A stretch of DNA of 64,000 nucleotides from Pseudomonadota bacterium (GCA_022360315.1 JAKSDA010000434.1:1-64000), one strand, 5' to 3'; shown: positions 7,588 to 17,033, numbered from the stretch's first letter. Numbers and translations are program-made. The notes: generated from the sequence alone by a model not told the origin.

Positions 7588-9373
7588 GCTTGGACGGGGT
7601 ATCGGGCTGGAGTTGTCCCTGTAGGTAGCGGTGGCGCATGTGGCGCCGCTGGAGTTTTCCAGACGAGGTCTTCGCCACTGTCCCGGGCCTGACGAGCTTC
7701 ACGGCATCAGGAGCGGTGCCGATCGCTTTGTAGACACTGGCGCGGATATCTGTCCTGAGTCTGTCCAATTCCGCATCATCGGTCACTCGTGTCTCGCAGA
7801 TCACCACGAGATCCTCGGTCCCCCGCGATTCGTTGGCCACACCGATTGCGACACAGCAGCCGATGCGTACCCCCTCCACGCTGGCAGCGGCGCTTTCGAT
7901 GTCCTGGGGGTAGAGATTTTTGCCGCCCTTGATGATCAGATCTTTGCGGCGTCCGGTCACGAACAGCTCCCCGCCGGCGATGTACCCGAGATCGCCGGTA
8001 CTGAGCCAGCCGTCCCGAATGATTTCTGCGGTAGCTCGAAGGTCCTTGTAGTACGCGCTCATCATCGAGGGGCCGGCGAGTTCGATTTCCCCCTCGTGGC
8101 GTTCGGGGAGCGGGGTGCGATCCGGGCCGACCACGCGGACCTGGTGGCCGGGAAGCGCCAGTCCGACCGAGACCCATACAGCGACGTCCGCCCCACCTGC
8201 CTCGTTCTCACAGGGAACGGCGACCCGCATGCTCTCGAACCGCTCACGGTCGACACGGTCAAACCTGACCTCGTCGCCCGGGCGCGGAAAGGTGGCCGCG
8301 AGGGTAAATTCGGCCATCCCGTAGACTGGGAAAAAAGCTCTGGAATCGAATCCATATGGCTGAAACCGCTCGCTGAACTGGAGCACCGTGGCCGGATCAA
8401 CGGGCTCTGCCCCGCAATAAGCAATTCGCCAAGAGCTCAGATCGACCCCGTCGAGCTCGCGATCTTTGATCTTCCTGACGCACAGGTTATAGGCAAAATT
8501 TGGCGCGGTGCTCTGCGCTACCCGGTAGCGGGACATCGCCCGGAGCCACTCCCCGGGGCGACGAATGAACACCTCGGGAGGCATGAGAACGAGTGCCACT
8601 CTCCACATGGCAGAGGTCAGAACGTGCCCTATCAAACCCATGTCGTGGAACAGAGGCAGCCACGCCATTGCGACATCGCCATCTCGGAACTCAGCCGCTT
8701 GCCCGATGGCCCGGATATTCTCGATGACATTCCGGTGGGTCAGCACGACTCCCTTGGGATCACCGGTACTGCCCGAGGTGAACTGGAGCATGGCCGGATC
8801 GTCGGCTCGCGCGGGGGCGGGAGCGACCGGTCCTGATTCTTCCGTCATCAGCTCGATGTCCCGTACGACGTTTTCCAAGGCCTTGCGCGCCTCGTGGTCC
8901 CGACCGCGCACGAGGCTGAGGACCGGTACCAGCTGGCTGTTCACGACCACAGCCCGGGCGGCACAGATGCGGGCGATGCGCGCGATGCGGTTCAGATGAT
9001 CCTCGATGCGGTTCAGCGAGGTGGGAGGGAAGATGGGGACCGGCAGAGATCCGAGTAGCTGACACCCATAGTAGGCGGCCAGAAAGGACGGCCCAGTGGA
9101 GAGCATGAGGAGTACTCTGTCGCCCGGTCCCACACCGCGCCTGCGGAGGCATGTGGCCGCTCGGGCGGCCATTTCATAGGTTTCGGAATACGTGAAGGTG
9201 ATGCGGTCATCCTCGCCCTGGGGGCTAAAGCCGGGACACGCCTCCTCTGGCTTCATGAAGACGAAGCGGATGTCATCTCCTTGAGGCCCTTCGGAGCGCT
9301 CGAGCAACATTCCACCGATGGTGTCCGCCCTGGTGAAGGAGAGGGTTCTGTGCTGTGTTGCCAACTTGCTCAT
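7535..9373 (-). CDS. Fatty acyl-AMP ligase (FAAL)
   Basis: A 612-residue ANL enzyme that adenylates a fatty acid and normally hands it to an ACP or PKS/NRPS. All catalytic motifs are intact: P-loop FTSGSTGDPKG (about 198-208), the FAAL-typical WLPLFHDMGLIG, YGMAEFTLAATFP, STGDLGYI, GRRKDLIIKGGKNLYPQDIE and the C-terminal lysine motif TSSGKLQRR. The lack of CoA-ligase features and the FHDMGL signature favour FAAL over FACL. Start ATG 9373 is preceded by a purine-rich ribosome-binding site; the ORF extends to 9472 without similarity. It is divergent from the tyrosinase-fold gene across a 287-bp gap. The free ACP at 4740 is the obvious candidate acceptor. Confidence 0.93.
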   Translation of the reverse strand: MSKLATQHRTLSFTRADTIGGMLLERSEGPQGDDIRFVFMKPEEACPGFSPQGEDDRITFTYSETYEMAARAATCLRRRGVGPGDRVLLMLSTGPSFLAAYYGCQLLGSLPVPIFPPTSLNRIEDHLNRIARIARICAARAVVVNSQLVPVLSLVRGRDHEARKALENVVRDIELMTEESGPVAPAPARADDPAMLQFTSGSTGDPKGVVLTHRNVIENIRAIGQAAEFRDGDVAMAWLPLFHDMGLIGHVLTSAMWRVALVLMPPEVFIRRPGEWLRAMSRYRVAQSTAPNFAYNLCVRKIKDRELDGVDLSSWRIAYCGAEPVDPATVLQFSERFQPYGFDSRAFFPVYGMAEFTLAATFPRPGDEVRFDRVDRERFESMRVAVPCENEAGGADVAVWVSVGLALPGHQVRVVGPDRTPLPERHEGEIELAGPSMMSAYYKDLRATAEIIRDGWLSTGDLGYIAGGELFVTGRRKDLIIKGGKNLYPQDIESAAASVEGVRIGCCVAIGVANESRGTEDLVVICETRVTDDAELDRLRTDIRASVYKAIGTAPDAVKLVRPGTVAKTSSGKLQRRHMRHRYLQGQLQPDTPSKLTLVRLKMSQILERFRR

Positions 9374-9660
9374 ACTTTGGCTTTCTCTGGAAGTCCGACA
9401 TCCGGGCAGTCCGCTCTGCAACACGGCGCCGCCTGCGCCGGCTTCGTCATCCGCCGATACGTACCCGGCCACTCGGCGAATATGAGCAACAACGGCATGA
9501 AACTGCTACTCGAATGCAAGTCCCGACGGGCATGATGGTATCGTGATGAGGACACAGAGCAACAGAGCCCATGGCGCCAAGGGTATGTAGTTTATTGAAC
9601 CACATGCCCTCGACGTGTCTGAGCACGAACCGCCAGGCCGATTTCGAATTGCGAAAGACC

Positions 9661-10830
9661 ATGACTGGAAACAACCTGGACACCCTGAGAATACGTAAAG
9701 AAATCTTCTCTCTAGACGCACAAGAGCTGCAGCAGCTGCGCATCGCATTCGAAGAGATCAAAGGAACAGAGGGAGAGGCTGGCTATCAGCACATCGCAGG
9801 CTTGTACGGCCTGCCGAGCCCCGCATTCTCTCCCAACTATTCCCCGCTCTTCCTGCCGTGGATGAGAGCCTACCTCGTCAAATTCGAGCGAGCGTTACGG
9901 CGCGTCAATGCCGGAGTTGTACTGCCGTACTGGGATTGGACCTCTGATGAAGCTCGAGCCAACGGGATCCCGATGATCTTCGCCGGCGAGACCTATGAGG
10001 ATGTCGATGAAGGAGTCTGGTTGAATCCCCTGTTCCGGGGTCCAATTGAGTTCAAGAACGGCTATACCCAACGGGCACCAAAGTCACCAGCAGCGCTGCG
10101 GCGCCTGAGCGATTCAGTTCACTACGCCATGCGAGCAACCAACTTCGCGAGCTTCAGCTCACGGCTGGAAACCAGCAGCGATGGCCTGCACTGCTGGATC
10201 GGGGGGGCCATGGCGGACAGCGCCTGTGCTGCGTACGATCCGATTTTCTGGGCCCATTACGCCAACATCGACCGGCTGTGGGCGCAGTGGCAACGGGAGA
10301 GCCCCGATGCTGAGATACCCGAGTCGGTCAAAAGGACCGTGCTGGTGCCGCTGGAGATAACAGGCGCTGAAGCGATCGACACACGCCAACTGGGGTACGA
10401 CTACGATGATCAAAGGTTCGATCTGACGCCCGTACTCACGCCCGATTCCCAGGGCCTCGCCAGCTTTGGACCGTGGAACGTCGAACCACCCCCGGCGACC
10501 CTGTGGCTCAAAGGCCTGCGGCTCGCCCGGCAGAGCTACGAAATCCGGGCATTCATCAATCTGCCCGAAGCAAATGCGGAGACCGACATCGAAGACAATC
10601 CTCACTTCGCGGGGAGCATCTACATCATGGGAATGGGTAACGCGGTCGGTACCTCGCCTCCTGCTGCCCACAACAGAACGTCAGATCGCTCTCTCGACGT
10701 CTCCGGCCCGGTCCACGGTCTGCTGTCGCCCGGACAGGAGCTAACGGTCCGCCTCGTCGCGCTCGACACATCCGGCAAGGAGATATCATTCGACTCAATC
10801 GCCTTGCGAGGGGTGTCGATTTCAAGCTAA
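9661..10830 (+). CDS. Tyrosinase-fold protein lacking copper ligands (pseudo-tyrosinase)
   Basis: A 389-residue protein with unmistakable tyrosinase/hemocyanin architecture: LFLPWMRAYLVKFERAL, LPYWDWTSDEA, LHCWIGGAM, DPIFWAHYANIDRLWAQWQ, plus a C-terminal beta domain (from about residue 285). Aligned by eye to the family motifs, the CuA histidines are all replaced (AGLYGLP has Tyr49, SPNYSPLF has Asn59, LPWMR has Met68) and two of the three CuB histidines are replaced (Ser173 four residues before the retained His177, and Tyr200 in WAHYANID). Only His177 remains. Scaffold residues such as W, P, D and R are kept, so the fold is probably intact without a dicopper centre. Start ATG 9661 fits the family N-terminus; upstream ATG 9571 gives 30 extra residues. 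There is no signal peptide. Confidence 0.9.
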   Translation: MTGNNLDTLRIRKEIFSLDAQELQQLRIAFEEIKGTEGEAGYQHIAGLYGLPSPAFSPNYSPLFLPWMRAYLVKFERALRRVNAGVVLPYWDWTSDEARANGIPMIFAGETYEDVDEGVWLNPLFRGPIEFKNGYTQRAPKSPAALRRLSDSVHYAMRATNFASFSSRLETSSDGLHCWIGGAMADSACAAYDPIFWAHYANIDRLWAQWQRESPDAEIPESVKRTVLVPLEITGAEAIDTRQLGYDYDDQRFDLTPVLTPDSQGLASFGPWNVEPPPATLWLKGLRLARQSYEIRAFINLPEANAETDIEDNPHFAGSIYIMGMGNAVGTSPPAAHNRTSDRSLDVSGPVHGLLSPGQELTVRLVALDTSGKEISFDSIALRGVSISS

Positions 10831-10886
10831 GTACAAACTATTGGTTGTGGAATCAAGGGAGGTGTTTCTGTTGCGACGCCACGGGC

Positions 10887-12332
10887 TCACGGGCTTTGCG
10901 CGCCGAGCGACTCGAGCGGCGGTAGCCCTACTGCTGCGGCGGCCTGGACTGCGGCCCCGACCGCCAGAATGAGTTCCTCGCCGTGCCTCGGGCCGACGAT
11001 CTGGACACCCACGGGCAGGCCGTTCGAATCTTTGCCGCAGGGCACGGACAGGCTCGGCAGCGCAGTCAGTGATAACAAATAAGTCGGTGCAAACCAGTCG
11101 AAATAGGATTTCATGCGACGACCGCGAATGGACGTGGGTACGCCATCGGCAATGCGAAACGCCGGGATTGCCACTGTTGGCGTCATGATCACGTCGACCG
11201 TCTCGAGGATCGAGGCCACCTTTCGAAACATGTCGCCGCGCACTCGCTGCGCCGCAGCGACCTCTCGTGTGGTCACGGCCAGGCCGGCTCGCATATTGTT
11301 GGCCAGGTTGTCGCCCAGCTGGTCGATGCGGTCGAGCAAATGCAGATGCTGGCCCAGCATCCACAGACCGCGCAAAGCCGAAAACGCCTCGATTCCGGCT
11401 GAAAGATCAACTGCCACGTCGCTTACCGAGGCGCCGCGTTCGGCCAGCCCATGGGTCACCCGGCGGGCTGTATCGGCGAGTTCGGGCTCGACGCCACAGC
11501 CGTCTGGCCCGTCGAGCGCCTCGCACCAGCCGATCCGCACTCCGTCGGGAAGGCCGCTCTGCACTGCATGCAAGAAGTCACGGCCCTCGACACGCTGTCC
11601 GATCGGCGATGTCGCCGAACCGCCGGCCGCGGCCTGGAGGGCCAGAGCAACATCGGCCACGGTACGCCCCATCAGCCCGGTGACCTGCAGATCATCCCAC
11701 AATAGCGGCGATGGCACGGTTGGAATCAAACCGAGCGATGGCCGCAGACCCACCACGCCGCAAAAAGCCGCCGGAATGCGCAAGGAACCGCCCATGTCGG
11801 TACCCTCGGCCAGGGCGATCATGCCACAGGCCAGCGCAGCTGCGCCTCCGCCGGTGGATCCGCCAACAGTTCGCTCGACATCCCAGGGGTTGTGTGTGGG
11901 TCCAAATACCGCATTGTCGGTGTGTCCGCCAGTGGCAAATTCGGGCGTGTTGGTCTTGCCGATCACAATGGCTCCGGCAGCTTCGAGCCGCGATACCACA
12001 AGAGCGCTTTGGTCGGGCACATGGTCGGCATACAGGGTGCAGCCATAGGTGGTGCGCAGTCCGGCTGTGGGAGTGAGGTCTTTTATGCCCACTGGCAGGC
12101 CGTGCAGCGGTCCCCACCGGTCGCCCTTGTGCAATGCGGCGCGGGCAGCTTCGGCTTTTTCCATCGCATCATCGGCCAGGGTGCATATGGCGTTGATCGA
12201 CCCGTTCACGGCCGCGATTCGCTCCAGTGTCGCCTCCATCAGTTCGACCGGGCAGAGTTCTCCCTGGCGAATCCGGCGGGCCAGTGCAACTGCGCTCGAG
12301 CGCACGAGATCATCTGATCGGCTGTCAGTCAT
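10887..12332 (-). CDS. Amidase signature family amidohydrolase
   Basis: A 481-residue amidase of the AS family (GatA-like fold). The Ser-cisSer-Lys triad is visible: Lys in LPVGIKDL (about residue 83), Ser in VGGSTGGGAAA and the nucleophile Ser in DMGGSLRIPA. Length is typical. Its ATG overlaps the hyuB stop codon by four bases (ATGA), so it is the third gene of a coupled operon. In that setting it may hydrolyse the carbamoyl or amide product released by the HyuAB enzyme; the natural substrate is not known. It converges on the tyrosinase-fold gene with only 56 bp between the two ends and no clear terminator. Confidence 0.93.
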   Translation of the reverse strand: MTDSRSDDLVRSSAVALARRIRQGELCPVELMEATLERIAAVNGSINAICTLADDAMEKAEAARAALHKGDRWGPLHGLPVGIKDLTPTAGLRTTYGCTLYADHVPDQSALVVSRLEAAGAIVIGKTNTPEFATGGHTDNAVFGPTHNPWDVERTVGGSTGGGAAALACGMIALAEGTDMGGSLRIPAAFCGVVGLRPSLGLIPTVPSPLLWDDLQVTGLMGRTVADVALALQAAAGGSATSPIGQRVEGRDFLHAVQSGLPDGVRIGWCEALDGPDGCGVEPELADTARRVTHGLAERGASVSDVAVDLSAGIEAFSALRGLWMLGQHLHLLDRIDQLGDNLANNMRAGLAVTTREVAAAQRVRGDMFRKVASILETVDVIMTPTVAIPAFRIADGVPTSIRGRRMKSYFDWFAPTYLLSLTALPSLSVPCGKDSNGLPVGVQIVGPRHGEELILAVGAAVQAAAAVGLPPLESLGAQSP

Positions 12333-14266
12333 TTGTTATCTCCGGTTGATCGAAGCGCCGGTCGGTCCTGGCTACGCCGCCACGTTTCGGTACGGGCCAG
12401 CATATCGGGATAACCGGGGCCGCGGTCGATGAGCTGATCGCCCGGCCTGTCGTCGGGTGTTTTGGCGTTGCGCCGCGCGGCTTTGAGCCCGGCGCGCTGG
12501 GCTTCTGTGGCTCGGGCATCGACGGGCAGTGATGGATCGTCGGCTCCGGCAAAGACCACGCCGTAATCGCGGAGGGCCGACTCGCGGGATACCACTCCGC
12601 GCACCACGTCCATGCGCACCAGTTCGCTGTCCCGGTCGAGCGGATCGCCCCAGCCGCCTCCGCCAGTGGTCACAATACGGACCAGATCGCCGGCGCGCAG
12701 AGGCTCGCCGTCGACCAGGCCGGGCAGGGAGCGCGCCTCGCTATCGGGATTGATCACGGTTTGATAGGGCTGACCGGCAGATCCACCGTTGACGCCATAG
12801 CAGCCCAGATGAACCCGATCGGCGGTCAATATTAGATTGGCGTCGACCAGCAGGCGGACGTCTTTTTCGTAGCCCAGGCCGCCCCGCCGTTCGCCGACAC
12901 CGCCCGAGTCGCGGCGCAGGCCGAGTTTTTCGATGATGACCGGAAACCGGGTCTCGGCAAACTCGGCCGGCTGGTTGCGCGAATCGGGCACGATGTGGAT
13001 CGCGTCGCTGCCATCCGCGTAATATCGCCCGCCCGAGCCGCCGCCCAGAACCTCGCGCCACAAAAAGAAATGCCCCTCCTGATCGTGTCCGTGCAGGCCC
13101 CAGTAGCGGATGGTTTCCTGATCGGCCGGCATTCTGGCCCCAGACACGGCATGGGCGACCACGCCGGCGAGAAGTCCCATGGAGCGGAGCAAGACAAACG
13201 AGCGCGCGTTGGTCGCGGCGGGGAATTGCGGGCTGATCAGAGTGCCCTTATCGGGAAAAATCACCTCGAAGAGGTCGCAGATGCCCTCGTTGACATGGAG
13301 TTCGGCGGCTCTTTCGGGCGTATCGGCCAGGCTGCGCAATACCGGGGTGACCCACTTGATGAGAAATTTGCCGCCGGCATAGTCGGCCGGCCAGTTGATC
13401 GGCCCGGGCGACTGGTCATCGGTGCCCCGGAAGTCGAGCACGATCTTGTCGTCGTTTTTGGTCATGGTGAGCCGGAGTGCGTGCAGCCGCGGCTCGCTGA
13501 CTCCGTCGTGCTCGACATAGTCTTCCCAGGTATAGGTGCCATTTTTGATCTTGGGAAAGATCTCGCGCAAAAAGTTATCCCGGCAGCGGTCGAGAATGGC
13601 CTGAAAGCACTGTTCCATGGTGTCTCGGCCAAACCGCTCGAACAGCGCATCAATCCGCTCGGCGCCCATTTGACAGGCTGCGATCTCGCTGTCGATATCG
13701 GCTGCAACGCTGTCGGGCAAGCGAGTATTGCGCACGATGATGCGATAGGCGGCCTGGTTGCGCACGCCGGCCTCGACCAATCTGATCGGCGGGATCATCA
13801 GCCCTTCTTCGAAACAGGTTCGGGCCGACCCCGGCATGGAGCCGGGCACTGCGCCGCCAATGTCGTCGTGGTGGCCAAACGCCTGGACAAATGCCACCAC
13901 ATCGCCTTTGTGAAACACCGGCACCGTGGTACACAGATCGGGCAGATGGCCGATGCTGCCCTCGGACAGATAGACATCGTTGAAGAAAAAAACATCGCCC
14001 GGCTGCATGGTCTCGATGGGAAAGTCGCGCACCACCGGATCGACCATGGCCGAGTACGAGCGCCCGGTCAGCTTGCGGCAGCGGCGGTCGTGAATGCCGA
14101 CCCGGTAGTCGTGTTGATCGCGGATCATCGGGCTACGCGATGTTCGCTCGATAGCGGCCTCGACCTCGCGCTCGATCGAATTGAGTGATTCCTCGACGAT
14201 CTGGAGAATGATGGGATCGACCCGGGCGTCGGCAGAGCCAGGGGCGGTTTTTGTCTCCGTGGTCAT
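12329..14266 (-). CDS. hyuB: Hydantoinase B / oxoprolinase family subunit
   Basis: A 645-residue HyuB-family protein. Recognisable parts are DPIILQIVEESLNSIERE at the N-terminus, PGDVFFFNDVYLSEGSIGHLPD, FGHHDDIGGAVPGSM, EEGLMIPPIRLVEAG and the C-terminal GGGGWGDPLDRD motif. With HyuA it forms the ATP-dependent ring-opening enzymes (N-methylhydantoinase, 5-oxoprolinase) or the related acetone/acetophenone carboxylases. Start ATG 14266 overlaps the hyuA stop by four bases; the ORF runs further upstream but only as hyuA in another frame. The stop overlaps the amidase start likewise. The long antisense frames across this gene are shadows. Confidence 0.93.
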   Translation of the reverse strand: MTTETKTAPGSADARVDPIILQIVEESLNSIEREVEAAIERTSRSPMIRDQHDYRVGIHDRRCRKLTGRSYSAMVDPVVRDFPIETMQPGDVFFFNDVYLSEGSIGHLPDLCTTVPVFHKGDVVAFVQAFGHHDDIGGAVPGSMPGSARTCFEEGLMIPPIRLVEAGVRNQAAYRIIVRNTRLPDSVAADIDSEIAACQMGAERIDALFERFGRDTMEQCFQAILDRCRDNFLREIFPKIKNGTYTWEDYVEHDGVSEPRLHALRLTMTKNDDKIVLDFRGTDDQSPGPINWPADYAGGKFLIKWVTPVLRSLADTPERAAELHVNEGICDLFEVIFPDKGTLISPQFPAATNARSFVLLRSMGLLAGVVAHAVSGARMPADQETIRYWGLHGHDQEGHFFLWREVLGGGSGGRYYADGSDAIHIVPDSRNQPAEFAETRFPVIIEKLGLRRDSGGVGERRGGLGYEKDVRLLVDANLILTADRVHLGCYGVNGGSAGQPYQTVINPDSEARSLPGLVDGEPLRAGDLVRIVTTGGGGWGDPLDRDSELVRMDVVRGVVSRESALRDYGVVFAGADDPSLPVDARATEAQRAGLKAARRNAKTPDDRPGDQLIDRGPGYPDMLARTETWRRSQDRPALRSTGDNK

Positions 14267-16356
14267 GGCATTACTCTGTCGGGTCGTGCGGGGCGGATGA
14301 TCAGGATACCATGCGGATCGACCTGGACGTTTTGGTTGGGAAAGACCACTGTGGTCGAGCCGAATTCCTCGATGACCGCCGGGCCGGCGACAGTCAAGCC
14401 GGCGGCCAGGGCGCTGCGGTTGTAGATCGGAGTGTCGATATGGCCATTGCCGAACCACACCGGCCGTGACCCGGACCGTGCCGATTGCGGCGAACCGGCT
14501 GTTTGCGCGGCAGTTTTGAGGCGCGGGCGTTCGATACGACCGTAGCCCGAGACCGCGAAATTGACCAGTTCGACCGGCTGCTGTCCCTCGTAGTCATAGC
14601 CGTAGAGGCGGTGATAGGCCCGGTGAAAGCGGCCCACGATCTCGCTGGCGCGGGCTGCGTCAATGGCGCCAGCGGGGACGTCTACTCGCACTTCCCACGC
14701 CTGTCCGGCGTAGCGGACGTCGGCGTGTCTGACCATATGACAGCGATCGCCCGGCACCCCGTCGCGTTCGAGAACTGCCCAGGCTTGATTTTCGAGCTCG
14801 CGATAGATCGAATCGATGTGGTCGGGGTCGAGATTTTGCTCGTACATGACCGAGGTCTGGATGTGATCGGTCAGCCAGTCCACGGCGAGAAGGCCAAACG
14901 CCGACAGATTGCCCGGGTTGGGCGGTACGATGGTGGCTTGCAGACCGAGCAGTTCCATGACTGCAGCCGACTGGGCCGGTCCCGAGCCACCGAACGAGAG
15001 CAGGGCGAATTCGCGCGGGTCGATACCGCGTTTGATCGTGATCTGGCGGATGGCGTTGGCCTGACTCCAGTTGGCGATGTCGAGGATACCGGCGGCCAGC
15101 GACTCGACTGACATGCCGTGGCCCATGGTTTCGCCCAGCCGGGCCAGTCCGGCCCGGGCGCGGTCGGTGTCAAGAGCGATACCGCCGCCGATCAGGGCGG
15201 GCGGTATGCGTCCGAGTACCACGTTGGCATCGGTGATGGTGGGCTGGTCACCGCCGCCCGGATAACACATCGGTCCGGGCACTGCGCCGGCGCTTTTGGG
15301 CCCGACTTTCAGCCCGCCCGATGGATCGAGCCAGGCGATCGACCCGCCGCCGGTTCCCACCGTGACAATATCGATCATGGGCAGTTTGACCGGAAAGCGT
15401 CCGACCGAGCCATTGGTGGTCAGATGGGGTTTGCCGCGTTCGATCAGGCAGACATCGGTGGATGTGCCGCCAGCGTCCACTGTGACCAGATCGGCAAAGC
15501 CGGCCAGCTCGGCGATCACGGCTCCGCCCAGGGCGCCGGCTGCAGGGCCGGACAGCGCAGTGGCGATGGGCCGTTCTGTGGCCTGCTGGGCCGAGATAAC
15601 ACCGCCGTTGGATTTCATGACCAGAAATGGTTTGGCGGCAAACTCGTCGCCGAGCCGCTGTTTGACATTGCCCATGTAGCGGGCCATGACCGGTTTTACG
15701 TAGGCGTCGACCAGGGTGGTCACGGTCCGTTCGTACTCGCGGTATTCGGGCAGAACCTCGTGGGACAGCGAGGTGACCGCCTCGGCCAGTTCTTCGCGGA
15801 CGATCTCGCGCACTGCGCGCTCGTGAGCGCCGTTGGCATAGGCGTGGATCAGACACACGCCGATCGCCTGTACGCCGCGGTCGCGGAAGAATCGCGCGGC
15901 TGCTCGCACGCTGTCTCGGTCGAGCGGCCTGAGTATATTGCCCTTGAAGTCGAGTCGTTCGTCGACCTCGGCGACCAGTTCGAGCGGCACGATGCGGTCT
16001 GGTTTGACCCAGAAATACGAATTGCCATAGCCTTCGGGCACGCTCTGGCGAGCGATCTCCAGGACGTGGCGAAATCCCCTGGTGACGATCAGGCCGAGCG
16101 ATGAAAAGCGCTGCTCGAGCAGAGCATTGGTTGCCACGGTGGTGCCGTGGCACAGCGCGGCCACTGCGTCGGTATCGATACCGACTTGTTGCATGATCGC
16201 TTGTACCCCGCCGACCAATCCTCTGGACGGATCGTCGGGTGTGCTTGGAACCTTGGTGACAAAAAGCTCACCGGCCTGGCGATCGACAGCCACGATGTCG
16301 GTGAACGTACCCCCGGTATCGATGCCGATACGGTAGCGGCCTTGATGGACATCCAT
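14263..16356 (-). CDS. hyuA: Hydantoinase A / oxoprolinase family subunit
   Basis: A 697-residue HyuA-family ATPase subunit. The N-terminal phosphate-binding motif GIDTGGTFTDIV, the CHGTTVATNALLE motif, a second phosphate motif DAGGTSTDVCLI and a GTGGGSIAWLD loop are all present, so the actin-like ATP site looks intact. Start ATG 16356 follows GAGGAAACC, a good ribosome-binding site. It couples by an ATGA overlap to hyuB. Subunit sizes fit N-methylhydantoinase/acetophenone-carboxylase-type two-subunit enzymes better than fused eukaryotic 5-oxoprolinase. The downstream amidase favours a hydantoin or cyclic imide route over a carboxylase, but this is inference. Confidence 0.94.
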   Translation of the reverse strand: MDVHQGRYRIGIDTGGTFTDIVAVDRQAGELFVTKVPSTPDDPSRGLVGGVQAIMQQVGIDTDAVAALCHGTTVATNALLEQRFSSLGLIVTRGFRHVLEIARQSVPEGYGNSYFWVKPDRIVPLELVAEVDERLDFKGNILRPLDRDSVRAAARFFRDRGVQAIGVCLIHAYANGAHERAVREIVREELAEAVTSLSHEVLPEYREYERTVTTLVDAYVKPVMARYMGNVKQRLGDEFAAKPFLVMKSNGGVISAQQATERPIATALSGPAAGALGGAVIAELAGFADLVTVDAGGTSTDVCLIERGKPHLTTNGSVGRFPVKLPMIDIVTVGTGGGSIAWLDPSGGLKVGPKSAGAVPGPMCYPGGGDQPTITDANVVLGRIPPALIGGGIALDTDRARAGLARLGETMGHGMSVESLAAGILDIANWSQANAIRQITIKRGIDPREFALLSFGGSGPAQSAAVMELLGLQATIVPPNPGNLSAFGLLAVDWLTDHIQTSVMYEQNLDPDHIDSIYRELENQAWAVLERDGVPGDRCHMVRHADVRYAGQAWEVRVDVPAGAIDAARASEIVGRFHRAYHRLYGYDYEGQQPVELVNFAVSGYGRIERPRLKTAAQTAGSPQSARSGSRPVWFGNGHIDTPIYNRSALAAGLTVAGPAVIEEFGSTTVVFPNQNVQVDPHGILIIRPARPDRVMP

Positions 16357-16421
16357 GGTTTCCTCGGTGACAGGTTATCAATAGTGAGTTTTAAACCGGG
16401 CTTTGGGGCGGGCCGGGTACA

Positions 16422-17015
16422 TCAGAGGGTGTAACGCAGATAGATCCGCGTCGTCACTGTATGGGTGCTGTCGAATTGCGGCAGCCACATCCACTGTCCA
16501 GCCAGACCAACGGCATAGTGACGGTTGAGCAGCTGATACTCGAAACCAGCACCGGCCCGGACAAGTAAACTGAACCGCTCGCCTGGCCCCAGGATGTCGA
16601 CCCGGGACAGAATATTCGACGAGACCGTGCCCAGCCCCACACCGCTGTCGGCAAAGAGCCCAATAGGTCCCAGTAGAAAACCAAGCCGCGAATCCACATT
16701 GATGCCGTAGAGCTGATAATACTCGCCCTCTGGCGGTGGCGGCACAGTGGCCTCATGGGTCGATGCGCTGAGCTGCCCGCCGAGCGAAAACCAGGAGGCC
16801 AGTTCGTAGCCGACGTGCAGGTCGAACGATGGGCCGATCTCGGAATACTCGGCCGCAGCGCCGACAAATGTCGTGGCTCCGACTCCAACTTCGGCGTAAA
16901 AACCGGTCGCAGCAATGCGATCCTCGGCCGATGCCGAAGCGGCGGCACAGAGAAGAATGATCACTCCGAGCAATGAGCGCCCTCGGAGCTGGCGCAAGAG
17001 TCGCGCAGATTTCAT
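16422..17015 (-). CDS. Exported outer-membrane beta-barrel-like protein
   Basis: A 197-residue protein with a clear signal peptide (basic start, hydrophobic core LLGVIILLCAAASASA, cleavage near residue 30). The mature part alternates short amphipathic strands (FYAEVGVGATTF, FDLHVGYELASWFSLGG, GLFADSGVGLGTV, LVRAGAGFEYQLL, YAVGLAGQWMWLP, RIYLRYTL) as expected for an eight- to ten-strand outer-membrane barrel. It follows the lipoprotein gene by 18 bp and is probably the last gene of the Glt/Nfs-like operon. No closer family was recognised; a GltA/GltB-type barrel or a generic OmpA-like barrel are both possible. Confidence 0.75.
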   Translation of the reverse strand: MKSARLLRQLRGRSLLGVIILLCAAASASAEDRIAATGFYAEVGVGATTFVGAAAEYSEIGPSFDLHVGYELASWFSLGGQLSASTHEATVPPPPEGEYYQLYGINVDSRLGFLLGPIGLFADSGVGLGTVSSNILSRVDILGPGERFSLLVRAGAGFEYQLLNRHYAVGLAGQWMWLPQFDSTHTVTTRIYLRYTL

Positions 17016-17033
17016 CGGAGTGTGGTCCGCAGC

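Noticed and set aside
12995-14188. 397-codon plus-strand ORF across hyuB
   Set aside because: It lies antisense to a clear HyuB gene and has no recognisable domain; long antisense frames are expected in G+C-rich DNA.
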